From contig NZ_CP137557.1 in NCBI RefSeq assembly GCF_019249655.2, positions 998,501 to 1,062,500 on the forward strand: a stretch of 64,000 bases of DNA, given 5' to 3'. Positions 35,448 to 44,812 of the stretch are shown here, one piece after another. The translations under genes and the position numbers were made by a program. Below the pieces are notes generated by a model that did not search any database, had not been told where the DNA came from, and saw only the letters and a list, made by a program, of their open reading frames with translations. How positions within the stretch are numbered: position 1 is the stretch's first letter; each line of letters starts with the position of its first letter. This DNA is from Segatella copri (GTDB lineage: Bacteria > Bacteroidota > Bacteroidia > Bacteroidales > Bacteroidaceae).

Positions 35448-36761
35448 ATGGAGGAAATTAGAAAATTTGTAGATTCAATGATAACATGGGCGGGTATCAC
35501 GGGTGATTACGTGCCTATGCTTCGTCATATATTGCTCACCATCATCGCTGTGTTGCTGGCGATGCTGAGCGATTTCCTTTGTCGCAAGATATTGGTTCCG
35601 CTGATTTCGAAGATTACGGAGAAGACGGAGTTTTCTTGGGATGATGTGTTGCTGAACAGGAAGGTGCTCACCTCGGCTTGCCATATCGTTCCGGCTGTGG
35701 TGATATGGTCGCTCATGCCGCTCATCTATCTGGAATATCCCATATTCAAGGAGATTCTGGAGCGTGCCACGGGCATCTATATCGTGGTGATGTCGGTGCG
35801 CACGGCATTGGTGTTTATCGGTTCGTTCAAGGGATTGGAGAACAGCGAGGAGCGCCGCTCTTCGGCTCAGCAGTATTTCCATACCTTCTGCGGTGTGCTC
35901 AGAATATTGATGCTCTTCGTGGCTGGAGTGGTGGTGGTAGCCATCCTGCTGGGTAAGAATCCGATGACTCTGTTTGCCGGTTTGGGTGCCACCTCGGCTG
36001 TGCTGATGTTGGTGTACAAGGATACCATCCTCGGATTAGCTGCCGGTGTGAGACTGACGAGTAATGATATGCTCCACAAGGGCGACTGGATTACGGTGAA
36101 GTCGGTGGATGCCAATGGTATTGTTGAGGAGATGTCGCTCACCACGGTGAAGGTTCGCAATTTCGATAACACCATCGTTACCATTTCGCCAGCCACGCTG
36201 GTGAACGGTTCGTTCCAGAACTGGATTGGTATGCAGAAGAGTGGGGGAAGAAGAGTGAAGCGAGTGGTTTACTTCGATTTCCGCAGTGTGCGATTGGTGG
36301 ATGATTCCTTAAAGCAGACCTTGCTTGCCAAGCATTTTGCTACGGAGGATTCCTTTAAGTTGAAGGAAACGTTGCAGAAGGCATTGGCAAAGGATGGTAT
36401 TCATGTTTCTGAAATTTCTGCAGAATCGGCAGTTCCATCTGATGAGGATTTGGAGAAAGAAGGTATTAAGGAAGGGGCAGACCTGCTGAATCCTGCTGCT
36501 CTGGCTCCAACCAATCTTCAGCTTTATCGTAAATTCATGGAGAAATATCTGCGTCAGCGCCCTGAGGTGAATACGGAGTTGACCTTGATGGTTCGCCACA
36601 TGGAAGCCACCCAGTGCGGTCTTCCTATCGAGTTCTATTTCTTCATCAAGGATAAGGTTTGGGTTAATTACGAGCATATCCTTGCCGATATCATGGAGCA
36701 TGCCTACGCGCTTGCCAATGAATTCGGCTTGAAGATTTACGAGCAATATCCGGAGCAGTAA
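35448..36761 (+). CDS. mechanosensitive ion channel, MscS family (YbdG-like)
   Basis: The 437-residue inner-membrane protein has hydrophobic helices over the first 185 residues, then the MscS pore-lining helix and beta domain: FAGLGATSAVLMLVYKDTIL, GVRLTSNDMLHKGDWITV and TVKVRNFDNTIVTISPATLV. The C-terminal cytoplasmic domain is longer than in plain MscS and fits the YbdG/YnaI-like class. It probably releases osmolytes on hypo-osmotic shock. It follows the PBP4 gene on the same strand. Confidence 0.9.
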   Translation: MEEIRKFVDSMITWAGITGDYVPMLRHILLTIIAVLLAMLSDFLCRKILVPLISKITEKTEFSWDDVLLNRKVLTSACHIVPAVVIWSLMPLIYLEYPIFKEILERATGIYIVVMSVRTALVFIGSFKGLENSEERRSSAQQYFHTFCGVLRILMLFVAGVVVVAILLGKNPMTLFAGLGATSAVLMLVYKDTILGLAAGVRLTSNDMLHKGDWITVKSVDANGIVEEMSLTTVKVRNFDNTIVTISPATLVNGSFQNWIGMQKSGGRRVKRVVYFDFRSVRLVDDSLKQTLLAKHFATEDSFKLKETLQKALAKDGIHVSEISAESAVPSDEDLEKEGIKEGADLLNPAALAPTNLQLYRKFMEKYLRQRPEVNTELTLMVRHMEATQCGLPIEFYFFIKDKVWVNYEHILADIMEHAYALANEFGLKIYEQYPEQ

Positions 36762-36793
36762 TTACTTTGAACAGTTTCGGCGGATTTGCAGTT

Positions 36794-36957
36794 TCGGCGG
36801 ATTTGCAATCCGCCGCCGTATGAGTAACTATTGCGGATTTGCAATCCGCTAAAAGGACCGAAGCAAGAATGTAACGCCCTGAAAGGGCAGAAGCTCCTAG
36901 CCCAGGGCATCGCCCTGGGTTATAGTTGTTTATAGAAATACGCCCTGAAAGGGCAAA
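36794..36957. repeat. cluster of REP-like palindromes
   Basis: Five small palindromes lie in this spacer: GGCGGATTTGCAATCCGCC (36796), GCGGATTTGCAATCCGC (36833), GCCCTGAAAGGGC (36876 and 36942) and CCCAGGGCATCGCCCTGGG (36901). Such GC-rich units stand out from the AT-rich background and are widespread in Bacteroidota spacers as far as I recall. A fragment of the first type also occurs at 44166. Confidence 0.75.
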
Positions 36958-36966
36958 AGCATTACA

Positions 36967-38028
36967 ATGATCAATAACTCTTTTTTTTCAACTGAAATAC
37001 TCCGTTGGTTTCGTGAAAACGGCAGGGAACTGCCTTGGCGCGAAACCAGCGACCCTTATGCCATCTGGCTCAGCGAAATCATCCTGCAGCAAACCCGCAT
37101 TGCCCAGGGATGGGAATATTGGGAGCGCTTTATGCAAACCTATCCCCATGTAGAAGACCTGGCGGCAGCCAGCGAAGATGATGTTTTGAAGCTCTGGCAG
37201 GGCTTGGGCTATTATTCCCGTGCCCGCAATCTTTATGCCGCTGCCAGGCAAATCGTGGCTTTGGGTGAATTCCCTGATACGCTGGATGGCATTAAATCGT
37301 TAAAGGGAGTGGGTGATTATACAGCCGCTGCCATCGGCTCCTTTGCCTTCAATCTTCCTGCCGCAGTGGTAGATGGCAATGTATATCGTGTTCTTTCCCG
37401 ATATTTCGGAATCGATACACCCATCAATTCCACCCAGGGAAAGAAGGAGTTTGCGGCTTTGGCGCAATCGCTGTTGCCTGCTTCAGAGGCGGCAGCCTAT
37501 AACCAGGGAATGATGGATTTCGGTGCCATTCAGTGTACCCCTCAATCGCCGAAATGCCTTCTTTGTCCGCTTGCCGAAACCTGTGAGGCTTTGCGAAACG
37601 GCAGGGTAGAGGAACTGCCAGTGAAGAACAAAACGGTGAAGGTGAAGACCCGTCATCTCTCTTATGTGTATATCAGATATAAGGCACCAGCTTTGGAATC
37701 GCAAGTTGAGGCAGAAAAACATGCTGAGGCTGAATCGTGGATTGCGATTCATCGTCGTGGTGAGGGGGATATTTGGCAGGGATTGTGGGAGCCGTATAAT
37801 ATATCGGATATGAAGGAATTGCCTTCTTTCGTGAAGGATCCGATATTGCTGGCAAAGGATGTGAAGCATGTATTGACCCATCGCATTCTTCTTGCCGATT
37901 TCTATCTGCAGGAAGTTGAGGAACGACCTTCTCTTCCCGATGATTACATCTGGATTAAGGAAAGCGAGATAGAAAATTACGGTGTGCCGAGATTGATTGA
38001 AATTATGCTGGATAAGATTCATCAATAA
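36967..38028 (+). CDS. mutY: A/G-specific adenine glycosylase
   Basis: The 353-residue enzyme removes adenine paired with 8-oxoguanine. It shows the catalytic Glu in LSEIILQQTRIAQGWEYW, the helix-hairpin-helix LKGVGDYTAAAIGSF, the catalytic Asp in AVVDGNVYRVLSRY, and the iron-sulfur ligand pattern C-x6-C-x2-C-x5-C in CTPQSPKCLLCPLAETC. The C-terminal half is the NUDIX-like domain that reads 8-oxoG. A terminator follows directly. Confidence 0.95.
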   Translation: MINNSFFSTEILRWFRENGRELPWRETSDPYAIWLSEIILQQTRIAQGWEYWERFMQTYPHVEDLAAASEDDVLKLWQGLGYYSRARNLYAAARQIVALGEFPDTLDGIKSLKGVGDYTAAAIGSFAFNLPAAVVDGNVYRVLSRYFGIDTPINSTQGKKEFAALAQSLLPASEAAAYNQGMMDFGAIQCTPQSPKCLLCPLAETCEALRNGRVEELPVKNKTVKVKTRHLSYVYIRYKAPALESQVEAEKHAEAESWIAIHRRGEGDIWQGLWEPYNISDMKELPSFVKDPILLAKDVKHVLTHRILLADFYLQEVEERPSLPDDYIWIKESEIENYGVPRLIEIMLDKIHQ

Positions 38029-38061
38029 TAAAGTTGTGGCTTCCGTTTTTTAGTACGTTAA

Positions 38062-38101
38062 AAAGGGCAAAAGCATTAGATGTCCAATGCTTTTGCCCTT
38101 T
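38062..38101 (+). terminator. terminator of mutY
   Basis: AAAGGGCAAAAGCATT pairs with AATGCTTTTGCCCTTT around AGATGTCC, followed by GTTATTC. The arm sequence resembles the GGGCAAAAGC tail of the REP unit before mutY. Confidence 0.75.
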
Positions 38102-38128
38102 GTTATTCTATTTGCAAATTACTTACTG

Positions 38129-38406
38129 AAGTTTCGCAAGTAGCATTCTACCGTCCCCGAAGGGGGCGAATGTGAATAACCGCGGGTGGAATGACCGAAG
38201 GGAATGGAACCTGCGGATAGTCACAGATACTCTCTTATCGTCCCCGAAGGGGGCGAACAGGAGCAAGACTGGATGTGGTTCGCCCCCTTTGGGGACGCTT
38301 TCTCCCTACTATTAGTTTGTCCGCAGGTTCCATGACCTTCGGTCATTCCACCAGCGGTTATTGAAAGTTGGCCCCCTTCGGGGACCGGAGGTTACTTGCG
38401 AAACTT
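38129..38406. repeat. 278-bp palindromic element, copy 1
   Basis: The ends are inverted copies, AAGTTTCGCAAGTA at the left and its complement TACTTGCGAAACTT at the right. Inside, nested pairs continue: GTCCCCGAAGGGGGC with GCCCCCTTCGGGGAC, GGTGGAATGACCGAAGG with CCTTCGGTCATTCCACC, GGAACCTGCGGA with TCCGCAGGTTCC, and a central GTCCCCGAAGGGGGCGAAC with GTTCGCCCCCTTTGGGGAC. The whole element could fold as one long cruciform or RNA stem. By eye it is identical to copy 2 and ends eight bases from the rubrerythrin stop. Confidence 0.9.
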
Positions 38407-38413
38407 GAATTAC

Positions 38414-38956
38414 TTAGTAATTCTTAGCCTCAATCTGGAAGTAGCTCTGTGGGTGGTTGCAAACTGGGCAAACCTCTGGAGCTTCCTTGCCTACTACGAT
38501 GTGACCGCAGTTAGAGCACTGCCAGATGCAGTCACCATCACGAGAGAAAACAACCTTGTCCTGAACGTTCTTCAGGAGCTTGCGATAGCGCTCCTCGTGG
38601 TGCTTCTCAATCTCAGCTACCATCTCGAACTTAGCGGCAATCTCATCGAAGCCCTCCTCACGAGCCTCCTCAGCCATGCGCTTGTACATCTCTGTCCACT
38701 CGCCATTCTCACCCTCGGCAGCAGCCAGAAGGTTCTCTTCTGTACTCTTGATGGCACCGCCCTCCAAGTACTTGAACCACAACTTAGCGTGCTCCTTCTC
38801 GTTGGCAGCAGTCTCCTCGAAGATGTTAGCTATCTGAACATAACCATCCTTCTTAGCCTTGCTTGCGAAGTATGTATATTTATTACGAGCCATTGACTCA
38901 CCAGCGAAAGCCTCCTGGAGGTTCTTCTCTGTCTTTGTTCCTTTCAATTCTTTCAT
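38414..38956 (-). CDS. rubrerythrin
   Basis: This 180-residue non-heme iron protein reduces peroxide in anaerobes. The N-terminal four-helix diiron domain has the Glu and ExxH ligands ([44 protein letters not shown], cores only). The C-terminal rubredoxin domain has [10 protein letters not shown] and [12 protein letters not shown] start at the ATG at 38956 ([17 protein letters not shown]), where the family begins; a 24-codon upstream extension is AT-rich and includes the promoter region. Confidence 0.95.
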   Translation of the reverse strand: MKELKGTKTEKNLQEAFAGESMARNKYTYFASKAKKDGYVQIANIFEETAANEKEHAKLWFKYLEGGAIKSTEENLLAAAEGENGEWTEMYKRMAEEAREEGFDEIAAKFEMVAEIEKHHEERYRKLLKNVQDKVVFSRDGDCIWQCSNCGHIVVGKEAPEVCPVCNHPQSYFQIEAKNY

Positions 38957-39005
38957 AATGTATTCTGTATTAAATGTTAATATATTCTTTATCTGTTTTC
39001 TTCTG

Positions 39006-39013
39006 CAAAGATA
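39006..39013 (-). promoter_or_regulatory. -7 box for rubrerythrin
   Basis: Minus-strand TATCTTTG followed by CAGAAG is an exact consensus match, 50 bases before the chosen start; this supports the shorter start. Confidence 0.55.
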
Positions 39014-39048
39014 TTGAAAATATTCCAATAATGCAAGAAAATTAAGAA

Positions 39049-40677
39049 CTATTTTGATTTCTGGCGCTTATTTAGATAAAATAAAGCCAATCCGAGCATC
39101 AACATACCGAATATCCACGATACGATGGCACTCGTAGCCATGCCCCAGGTATGGGTGAAGCCAGCCACGATGAAGGTGAGGAAGCTTACGCCTGCCACTG
39201 TCAGGGCGTATGGCAACTGCGATGACACATGATGCACATGCTTGCACTCGGCTCCCGCACTCGCCATGATGGTGGTATCGCTGATAGGCGAGATATGGTC
39301 GCCGCAGACGGCTCCTGCCATGCAGGCTGAGATAGAGATGATGCGCAGCGGGTCGGCAGCAGGGAAGACGGCGATGCAGATAGGAATCAGAATACCGAAG
39401 GTTCCCCAGGAAGTTCCGGTGGCGAAGGCCAGGAAACCGGCTACCAGGAAGATGATGCCCGGCAGGAGCATCTGCAACTCAGAAGCACTGCTTGCCACGA
39501 CACCAGATACATATTCTGCTGCTCCCAGCGAGTCGGTCATGCTCTTCAGGGTCCATGCCAGGGTAAGAATCAGGATGGCTGGCACCATCGCCTCGAATCC
39601 CTTGATGAGACTACTCATCGCCTCATCGAATGGCAGGGTCTTGCGCACCGTGAACATCACGATGGTGAGAATCAGGGCTGCCAGCGAACCGAGTACAAGG
39701 CCCACCGAAGCATTGCTGCCCGCAAAGGCATCAACGAAATTCAGATAGTTGGCATTGGCGGCATCGAAGAATCCGCCCGAATAAACCATGCCCGCCATGC
39801 AGAATACAATGAGCATGATGATTGGAATCACAAGGTCGCTTACCGAACCTCTACTTTCTGAACTCTCTTGCTGCTTGGCTCCCACGCCGTGTTCCACGAT
39901 TTGCAGCTTGGTATCGCTCACCTCGTCGAGCTTTCCGCCGTTGGTGCGCTCGTACCACTCCTTCAGTCGGGCGTCATACTTGCTCATCGCCTTGAAGTCG
40001 AAGCCCAGTACCACGATGCCCAGCATGAAGAGGATGGTGAAGAAGGCGTAGAAATTGAAAGGTATCGCCTTGCAGAAGAGCGCCAGTCCGTTTTCGCCTC
40101 CCGATACGAAGCCCGATACGGCTGCTGCCCAACTGGAGATAGGCGAGATGATGCAGACCGGTGCTGCGGTGGAGTCGATGAGATAGGCGAGCTTTTCCTT
40201 GGTCACGCCGTTGCGCACTGCGATAGGGCGCATCACCGAACCCACGGTAAGACAGTTGAAGTAATCGTCGATGAATATCAGGATACCGAGCAGGATGGTG
40301 GCTATCTGCACCCCCATCTTCGACTTCACGTGCTTGGAAGCCCAGCGGCCGAAAGCCGCTGAACCACCCGCCTTGTTCATCAGCGAAACGATGCTGCCCA
40401 ATACCACCAGGAACACCAGAATGCCTACATTCCATGGGTCGGAGAGGCAGTGAATCAATCCGTAGGCCTTGGCGTCGTCGCCTTCGCCCACAGTGTGGTT
40501 GGTTAGGTGAACCAGGAATCCATCGAATCCCGTTCCCATCGAAATACAATATTGCACGGCACCCAGAATGATGCCGATAAAGAGAGAAGAATACACCTCT
40601 TTCGTCTTCAGCGCCAGAGCGATGGCGACGACGGGAGGCAGTAACGACCATGCGGTCCCAATCATGTTATAATCCAT
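39049..40677 (-). CDS. nhaC: Na+/H+ antiporter, NhaC family
   Basis: This 542-residue inner-membrane antiporter has many hydrophobic helices. Family features include [20 protein letters not shown] at the start, [20 protein letters not shown] with paired acidic residues, [34 protein letters not shown], and [19 protein letters not shown] near the end. These acidic and serine-rich stretches are the expected ion path. It probably exports sodium or exchanges sodium/lactate-type substrates; the exact substrate is uncertain. Confidence 0.9.
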   Translation of the reverse strand: MDYNMIGTAWSLLPPVVAIALALKTKEVYSSLFIGIILGAVQYCISMGTGFDGFLVHLTNHTVGEGDDAKAYGLIHCLSDPWNVGILVFLVVLGSIVSLMNKAGGSAAFGRWASKHVKSKMGVQIATILLGILIFIDDYFNCLTVGSVMRPIAVRNGVTKEKLAYLIDSTAAPVCIISPISSWAAAVSGFVSGGENGLALFCKAIPFNFYAFFTILFMLGIVVLGFDFKAMSKYDARLKEWYERTNGGKLDEVSDTKLQIVEHGVGAKQQESSESRGSVSDLVIPIIMLIVFCMAGMVYSGGFFDAANANYLNFVDAFAGSNASVGLVLGSLAALILTIVMFTVRKTLPFDEAMSSLIKGFEAMVPAILILTLAWTLKSMTDSLGAAEYVSGVVASSASELQMLLPGIIFLVAGFLAFATGTSWGTFGILIPICIAVFPAADPLRIISISACMAGAVCGDHISPISDTTIMASAGAECKHVHHVSSQLPYALTVAGVSFLTFIVAGFTHTWGMATSAIVSWIFGMLMLGLALFYLNKRQKSK

Positions 40678-40708
40678 TTTATTGTTTTTGGCTAGAAATG
40701 TTTTATTG

Positions 40709-40716
40709 CAAAGGTA
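40709..40716 (-). promoter_or_regulatory. -7 box for nhaC
   Basis: Minus-strand TACCTTTG followed by CAATA fits the consensus, 32 bases before the start. Confidence 0.5.
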
Positions 40717-40833
40717 GGGATTTTTGGTAATATATGCAAGTTTTTAGGCAGGAAAAATGGTGATTACGGGTTGATATGGTGTGTTTTAGCATATTTTATC
40801 ATTATAAAGTATTGCTTTTCTGTATTTTTGTTG

Positions 40834-40841
40834 TATCTTTG
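40834..40841 (+). promoter_or_regulatory. -7 box for the SIMPL gene
   Basis: TATCTTTG with an ATTGC about 20 bases upstream as a -33 element gives a full Bacteroidota promoter. The leader is about 35 bases and ends with a GGAGG binding site before the ATG at 40881. Confidence 0.6.
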
Positions 40842-40880
40842 GAAACTCAAATTTAACAACTTAATAATGGAGGACTAATT

Positions 40881-41588
40881 ATGAACATCAATTCTGGTAT
40901 TAAGCAAGCCGTGATTTTAGCCATCGGCATCATCATGCTTGGATTCTGTATCAAGTCGGGACTTGAGAGTGTGATTAGTAAAGACCGTAAGGTTGTAGTG
41001 AAAGGCCTTGCCGAGAAGGAGGTGGAGGCGGACAAGGTGACGTGGCCTATCGTTTCCAAGGAAATAGGCAACGACCTGCCTGAACTCTATCAAAAAATCA
41101 ATGCCACCACGAGAACCATCAGAAACTTCCTGGTGGAGAATGGCGTGAAGGCGAGCGAAATCAATGTCAATGCACCTGTGGTCATCGACCTCAATGCTGA
41201 GCGATATGGCGAAAACCGCCAGGGCTATCGTTATAACATCACGTCGATTATCACCGTTACTTCGCATAATGTGAAACTGGTTCGCGGTATCATCGCCCGT
41301 CAGGGTGACCTGCTCCAGAAGGGCGTTGCCATTGTGGATGGAGGCTACGAGAATCCGGTGAAGTATGAGTATGTGGCATTCCGCAAGATGAAACCGAAGA
41401 TGATGCAGGAGGCGATAGAGAATGCCGAGCAGACTGCCACACAGTTTGCCGAAAACAGTAAGAGCAAGATTGACAAGATCATGAATGCTGACCAGGGGCA
41501 GTTCTCGATAGAGGATAGGGATTCGAATACACCTTATATTAAAAAGGTGAGGGTGGTGACCACGGTTACCTATTCCCTGAAAGACTAG
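40881..41588 (+). CDS. SIMPL-domain membrane-anchored protein
   Basis: The 235-residue protein has one N-terminal membrane segment (AVILAIGIIMLGFCI) and an external SIMPL (DUF541) domain: RKVVVKGLAEKEVEADKVTW, a middle strand set, and the C-terminal VRVVTTVTYSLKD. The family is also called the 26-kDa periplasmic immunogenic protein group; its function is unclear. GGAGG lies ten bases before the ATG. A 278-bp palindromic element follows 15 bases after the stop. Confidence 0.85.
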   Translation: MNINSGIKQAVILAIGIIMLGFCIKSGLESVISKDRKVVVKGLAEKEVEADKVTWPIVSKEIGNDLPELYQKINATTRTIRNFLVENGVKASEINVNAPVVIDLNAERYGENRQGYRYNITSIITVTSHNVKLVRGIIARQGDLLQKGVAIVDGGYENPVKYEYVAFRKMKPKMMQEAIENAEQTATQFAENSKSKIDKIMNADQGQFSIEDRDSNTPYIKKVRVVTTVTYSLKD

Positions 41589-41603
41589 TAATTAAATAAA
41601 CTG

Positions 41604-41881
41604 AAGTTTCGCAAGTAGCATTCTACCGTCCCCGAAGGGGGCGAATGTGAATAACCGCGGGTGGAATGACCGAAGGGAATGGAACCTGCGGATAGTCACA
41701 GATACTCTCTTATCGTCCCCGAAGGGGGCGAACAGGAGCAAGACTGGATGTGGTTCGCCCCCTTTGGGGACGCTTTCTCCCTACTATTAGTTTGTCCGCA
41801 GGTTCCATGACCTTCGGTCATTCCACCAGCGGTTATTGAAAGTTGGCCCCCTTCGGGGACCGGAGGTTACTTGCGAAACTT
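41604..41881. repeat. 278-bp palindromic element, copy 2
   Basis: It has the same length and, by eye, the same sequence as copy 1 at 38129, in the same orientation. It lies between the SIMPL gene and the esterase gene. Identity over 278 bases between copies 3.5 kb apart points to recent spread or gene conversion. Confidence 0.9.
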
Positions 41882-41907
41882 GAATTAAATAAATATCAAT
41901 GTACGAA

Positions 41908-43317
41908 ATGAAAAAAATGATTTGCATGGTGATGACTGTTGCATCACTAACCTACACAACCCAGACAATGGCGCAGTCGCCGGGCTTGCAGAAGAAGGTG
42001 AATACTTACTTTCTGCAGTCGCTGAAAGCGCAGCAGAAAGCATTGGAGAAGGAAGGCAAGGCTGAATTTGCCCAGAACGCTCCGCTTGAAACCAAGTTGC
42101 AGCAAGCGATAGATGGCAAGGACATAGCCAGCTATCAGAAGATGGTGTGGAGTGCGTGGTGCGATGCCAACAGGAATTTGCAGGAGGAGAAACTCATTGA
42201 GCCGGAAGACTTGAAACTGGCTAAGAACAGCTCGTGGAACCTGCCTAAATGCCTGGAGCCAAATGCCGTGATGCCTTATTATTATGGCAAGAAGGGCGTG
42301 GCTGCCGACGGAAAGTTCCCGCTCTTCCTGTATATCCACGGCTCGGGTCCTAAGGACAGAGAGTGGTCTAATGGCATCAAGCTCGGTCTGAGCTTCCAGG
42401 ATTCGCCTTCCATCTATTTCATTCCTCAGATTCCTAACGAGGGTGAATACTATCGCTGGTGGCATCTGTCTAAGCAGTATGCTTTCGAAAAACTGATTCG
42501 TCAGAACCTGGTGAATGGTGAGGTGGATGCCAACCGACTCTATGTGTTCGGTATCAGCGAGGGTGGTTATGGCAGTCAGCGACTGGCATCATTCTATGCA
42601 GATTATTGGGCAGCAGCCGGTCCGATGGCTGGTGGCGAACCGCTGAAGAATGCGCCTGTAGAGAACTGTGCCAACATCGGTTTCTCCTTCCTCACGGGGG
42701 CTGATGATACCGGTTTCTATCGCAACGACCTTACCTGGTACACCCAGGTGGCATTCGATTCTGCGCAGCTGGCCCGTCCGCTGGCAGTGGATAAGACGCC
42801 TATCTTCCGTCATCGCATTCATCTTTTGCCGGGTATGCAGCATCACATCACCTATGGTCTCACCACACCTTGGCTCAAGCAGTTTGTGCGCAATCCATAT
42901 CCTAAGACCGTGCTCTGGGAGGATTTCGAGATGGATGGCAGACGCCGTTCGGGTTTCTACAACCTGCAGGTGCTGGCTCGCCCATCAGAGCAGAGAACTT
43001 ACTACGAGATGGATATCGACCAGAATGTGGTTTCCATCAAGGTGAGCAATGTGGATTACACCACGACCATGAAGGATAAGCAGTGGGGCATCGACCTGAA
43101 GTTCAACCGCAGCTATTCCGTAGCCACTGGTGGCAAACTGAGAGTATATCTTAACAATCAGCTGGTTGACCTCGGCAAGCCTGTAACCATCAGGGTGAAT
43201 GACAAGCAGGTATTCCATGGTATTGCCAAGGCAGATTTGCAGGCAATGGTAAACAGTTGTACCGAGTATTTCGACCCATGCCGCGTATATCCAGTGGCAG
43301 TTGATTTGGCTTATTAA
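41908..43317 (+). CDS. secreted alpha/beta-hydrolase (esterase-like)
   Basis: A signal peptide (MKKMICMVMTVASLTYTTQT, then MAQ) precedes a hydrolase domain with the oxyanion-type FLYIHGSGPKDREWS and the nucleophile elbow GISEGGYGSQR. A likely catalytic His lies in LPGMQHHITYG. The last 110 residues form a separate beta domain (GFYNLQVLARPSEQRTYY and onward). I chose the ATG at 41908; another in frame is three codons earlier. Relatives include polysaccharide-active esterases; the substrate is unknown. Palindromic elements flank it on both sides. Confidence 0.75.
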   Translation: MKKMICMVMTVASLTYTTQTMAQSPGLQKKVNTYFLQSLKAQQKALEKEGKAEFAQNAPLETKLQQAIDGKDIASYQKMVWSAWCDANRNLQEEKLIEPEDLKLAKNSSWNLPKCLEPNAVMPYYYGKKGVAADGKFPLFLYIHGSGPKDREWSNGIKLGLSFQDSPSIYFIPQIPNEGEYYRWWHLSKQYAFEKLIRQNLVNGEVDANRLYVFGISEGGYGSQRLASFYADYWAAAGPMAGGEPLKNAPVENCANIGFSFLTGADDTGFYRNDLTWYTQVAFDSAQLARPLAVDKTPIFRHRIHLLPGMQHHITYGLTTPWLKQFVRNPYPKTVLWEDFEMDGRRRSGFYNLQVLARPSEQRTYYEMDIDQNVVSIKVSNVDYTTTMKDKQWGIDLKFNRSYSVATGGKLRVYLNNQLVDLGKPVTIRVNDKQVFHGIAKADLQAMVNSCTEYFDPCRVYPVAVDLAY

Positions 43318-43320
43318 CTG

Positions 43321-43597
43321 AAGTTTCGCAAGTAGCATTCTACCGTCCCCGAAGGGGGCGAATGTGAATAACCGCGGGTGGAATGACCGAAGGGAATGGA
43401 ACCTGCGGATAGTGACAGAAACTCTCTTATCGTCCCCGAAGGGGGCGAACAGGAGCAAGACTGGATGAGGTTCGCCCCCTTTGGGGACGCTTTCTCCCTA
43501 CTATTGGTTGTCCGCAGGTTCCATGACCTTCGGTCATTCCACCAGCGGTTATTGAAAGTTGGCCCCCTTCGGGGACCGGAGGTTACTTGCGAAACTT
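43321..43597. repeat. palindromic element, copy 3 (277 bp)
   Basis: It has the same structure and orientation as copies 1 and 2, with about six base differences: GTGACAGAAA for GTCACAGATA, GATGAGG for GATGTGG, and a shortened ATTGGTTGTCC for ATTAGTTTGTCC. It starts four bases after the esterase stop and ends about 26 bases before the thioredoxin gene. Confidence 0.9.
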
Positions 43598-43623
43598 GTG
43601 TAATAAAGATAACAAATTTTTAT

Positions 43624-44163
43624 ATGGTGAATATTCATATCCCTTTCAGGCAAGCATTCTTGCTTGTTTTTGTAGCCCTCCCTTTTTGTTTTTGCGCCTG
43701 CACGAAGAAGGCGCAAAATGTGGCGCAGGTTAAACAGATTCAGAAGGAGAAAGAGCAGGGGGCTTCTTCTCATGTAGAATCTTCTTCAGAGTCTGCTTCT
43801 GCAGGAAAGGTGCAGGTGCTTACAGTTTCCGATTTCAGGAAGAAGATTATGGATTACGAGTCTCATCCCGATGAGTGGGTGTTTGCAGGCTCCCGTCCTG
43901 CCATTATCGATTTCTATGCCACCTGGTGTGGACCTTGCAAGATGATGGCTCCCATGGTAGAATCTCTAGCCGGGAAATATGCCGGCAAGATAGATTTCTA
44001 TAAGGTGGATATCGACCAGGAACCCGAGTTGGCTTCCGTCTTCGGCATCCGCAGCATTCCTACCTTCCTCTTTATCCCGCTGAAGGGCAATCCTACCATG
44101 CAGATGGGTGCCATGCAGAAGGAAGATTTCGAGGAGATTATCGGGAAAGTGATGAAAAAGTAA
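43624..44163 (+). CDS. thioredoxin-family lipoprotein
   Basis: The 179-residue protein has an N-terminal hydrophobic segment with cysteines suited to lipid attachment (LVFVALPFCFCAC), a serine-rich linker, and a thioredoxin domain with the full active site FYATWCGPCKMMAPMVE. The cis-proline is in IRSIPTFLFI. It should act as a membrane-anchored periplasmic reductase or oxidase. The frame is open further upstream, but that part runs through the palindromic repeat, so the ATG at 43624 is the sensible start. Confidence 0.88.
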   Translation: MVNIHIPFRQAFLLVFVALPFCFCACTKKAQNVAQVKQIQKEKEQGASSHVESSSESASAGKVQVLTVSDFRKKIMDYESHPDEWVFAGSRPAIIDFYATWCGPCKMMAPMVESLAGKYAGKIDFYKVDIDQEPELASVFGIRSIPTFLFIPLKGNPTMQMGAMQKEDFEEIIGKVMKK

Positions 44164-44182
44164 AGGGCGGATTTGCTTTATT

Positions 44183-44211
44183 AGCAGCATCCCTTATGCC
44201 GGGATGCTGCT
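44183..44211. terminator. hairpin between convergent genes
   Basis: AGCAGCATCCC pairs with GGGATGCTGCT around TTATGCC. It lies between the thioredoxin gene and the convergent DUF5675 gene. The T-run is weak. Confidence 0.6.
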
Positions 44212-44214
44212 TGT

Positions 44215-44775
44215 CTATTGGATGGTAATCCAGATGCTTTCGCCTCTGTCGCGAGCCGCTTCCATGGCGTTGATGAGTCGCTGTAGCCAGATGCGAGAGT
44301 TTACCACCATGCCCTCGAACTTGTTCTCCCCAACGAGAACGCAGCCTTGCGTGTCGTCAGGATAATTGCCTGCATGGATGCGGATGCCCTCGAAATTCGG
44401 CACGCTCAGCAGCAATGGCAGCCAACGTTTGAATCTTGGCGAATACGATATGACCACGGGATATGATCCCTCAGGAATGGCCGTATGACCAGATACCTTA
44501 CGTGCCTTCTTGCCACTTATGCGGCTATAGCGGGCATCCACTTCCTCTGGCTTTAGTTTGATGCCCAACAGATTGCGCCATGTAGGCTCCAAGGTATCGC
44601 AGAGATACGTATCCTTGGACAGCAACTGGCTGTCAAAGGTATGAACCAATGTACTCTTATCGCCTATCTTCTTGCCGGGCAACGAGATACGCTTTACACT
44701 ATCATCGGCCAACAGATAGAGTCTGCCGATGGTATAATTTCTTTTTTTAGCAATTCGCTTTAATACTATTTCCAT
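44215..44775 (-). CDS. DUF5675-family protein
   Basis: The 186-residue protein has the DUF5675 core: a strand leading to CDTLEPTWRN, TAIPEGSYPVVISYSPRFKR, LLLSVPNFEGIRIHAGNYP and DDTQGCVLVGEN. The HAGN...D..GC pattern resembles the active-site arrangement of L,D-transpeptidase folds, though catalysis is unproven here. Relatives are common in Bacteroidota mobile and phage-derived regions. It is the last gene of a minus-strand accessory run with the DUF3987 gene 37 bases upstream. Confidence 0.75.
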   Translation of the reverse strand: MEIVLKRIAKKRNYTIGRLYLLADDSVKRISLPGKKIGDKSTLVHTFDSQLLSKDTYLCDTLEPTWRNLLGIKLKPEEVDARYSRISGKKARKVSGHTAIPEGSYPVVISYSPRFKRWLPLLLSVPNFEGIRIHAGNYPDDTQGCVLVGENKFEGMVVNSRIWLQRLINAMEAARDRGESIWITIQ

Positions 44776-44812
44776 TTGTCTGAATGTTAAATGTTATAAG
44801 TTTTCAATATTG

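Noticed and set aside
38129..38406. Palindromic element as a rho-independent terminator only
   Set aside because: It has 278 bases, inverted ends, near-identical copies and no T-run; a terminator does not need this structure.
43396..43623. Upstream extension of the thioredoxin gene
   Set aside because: It is translated palindromic repeat; the signal sequence starts at 43624.
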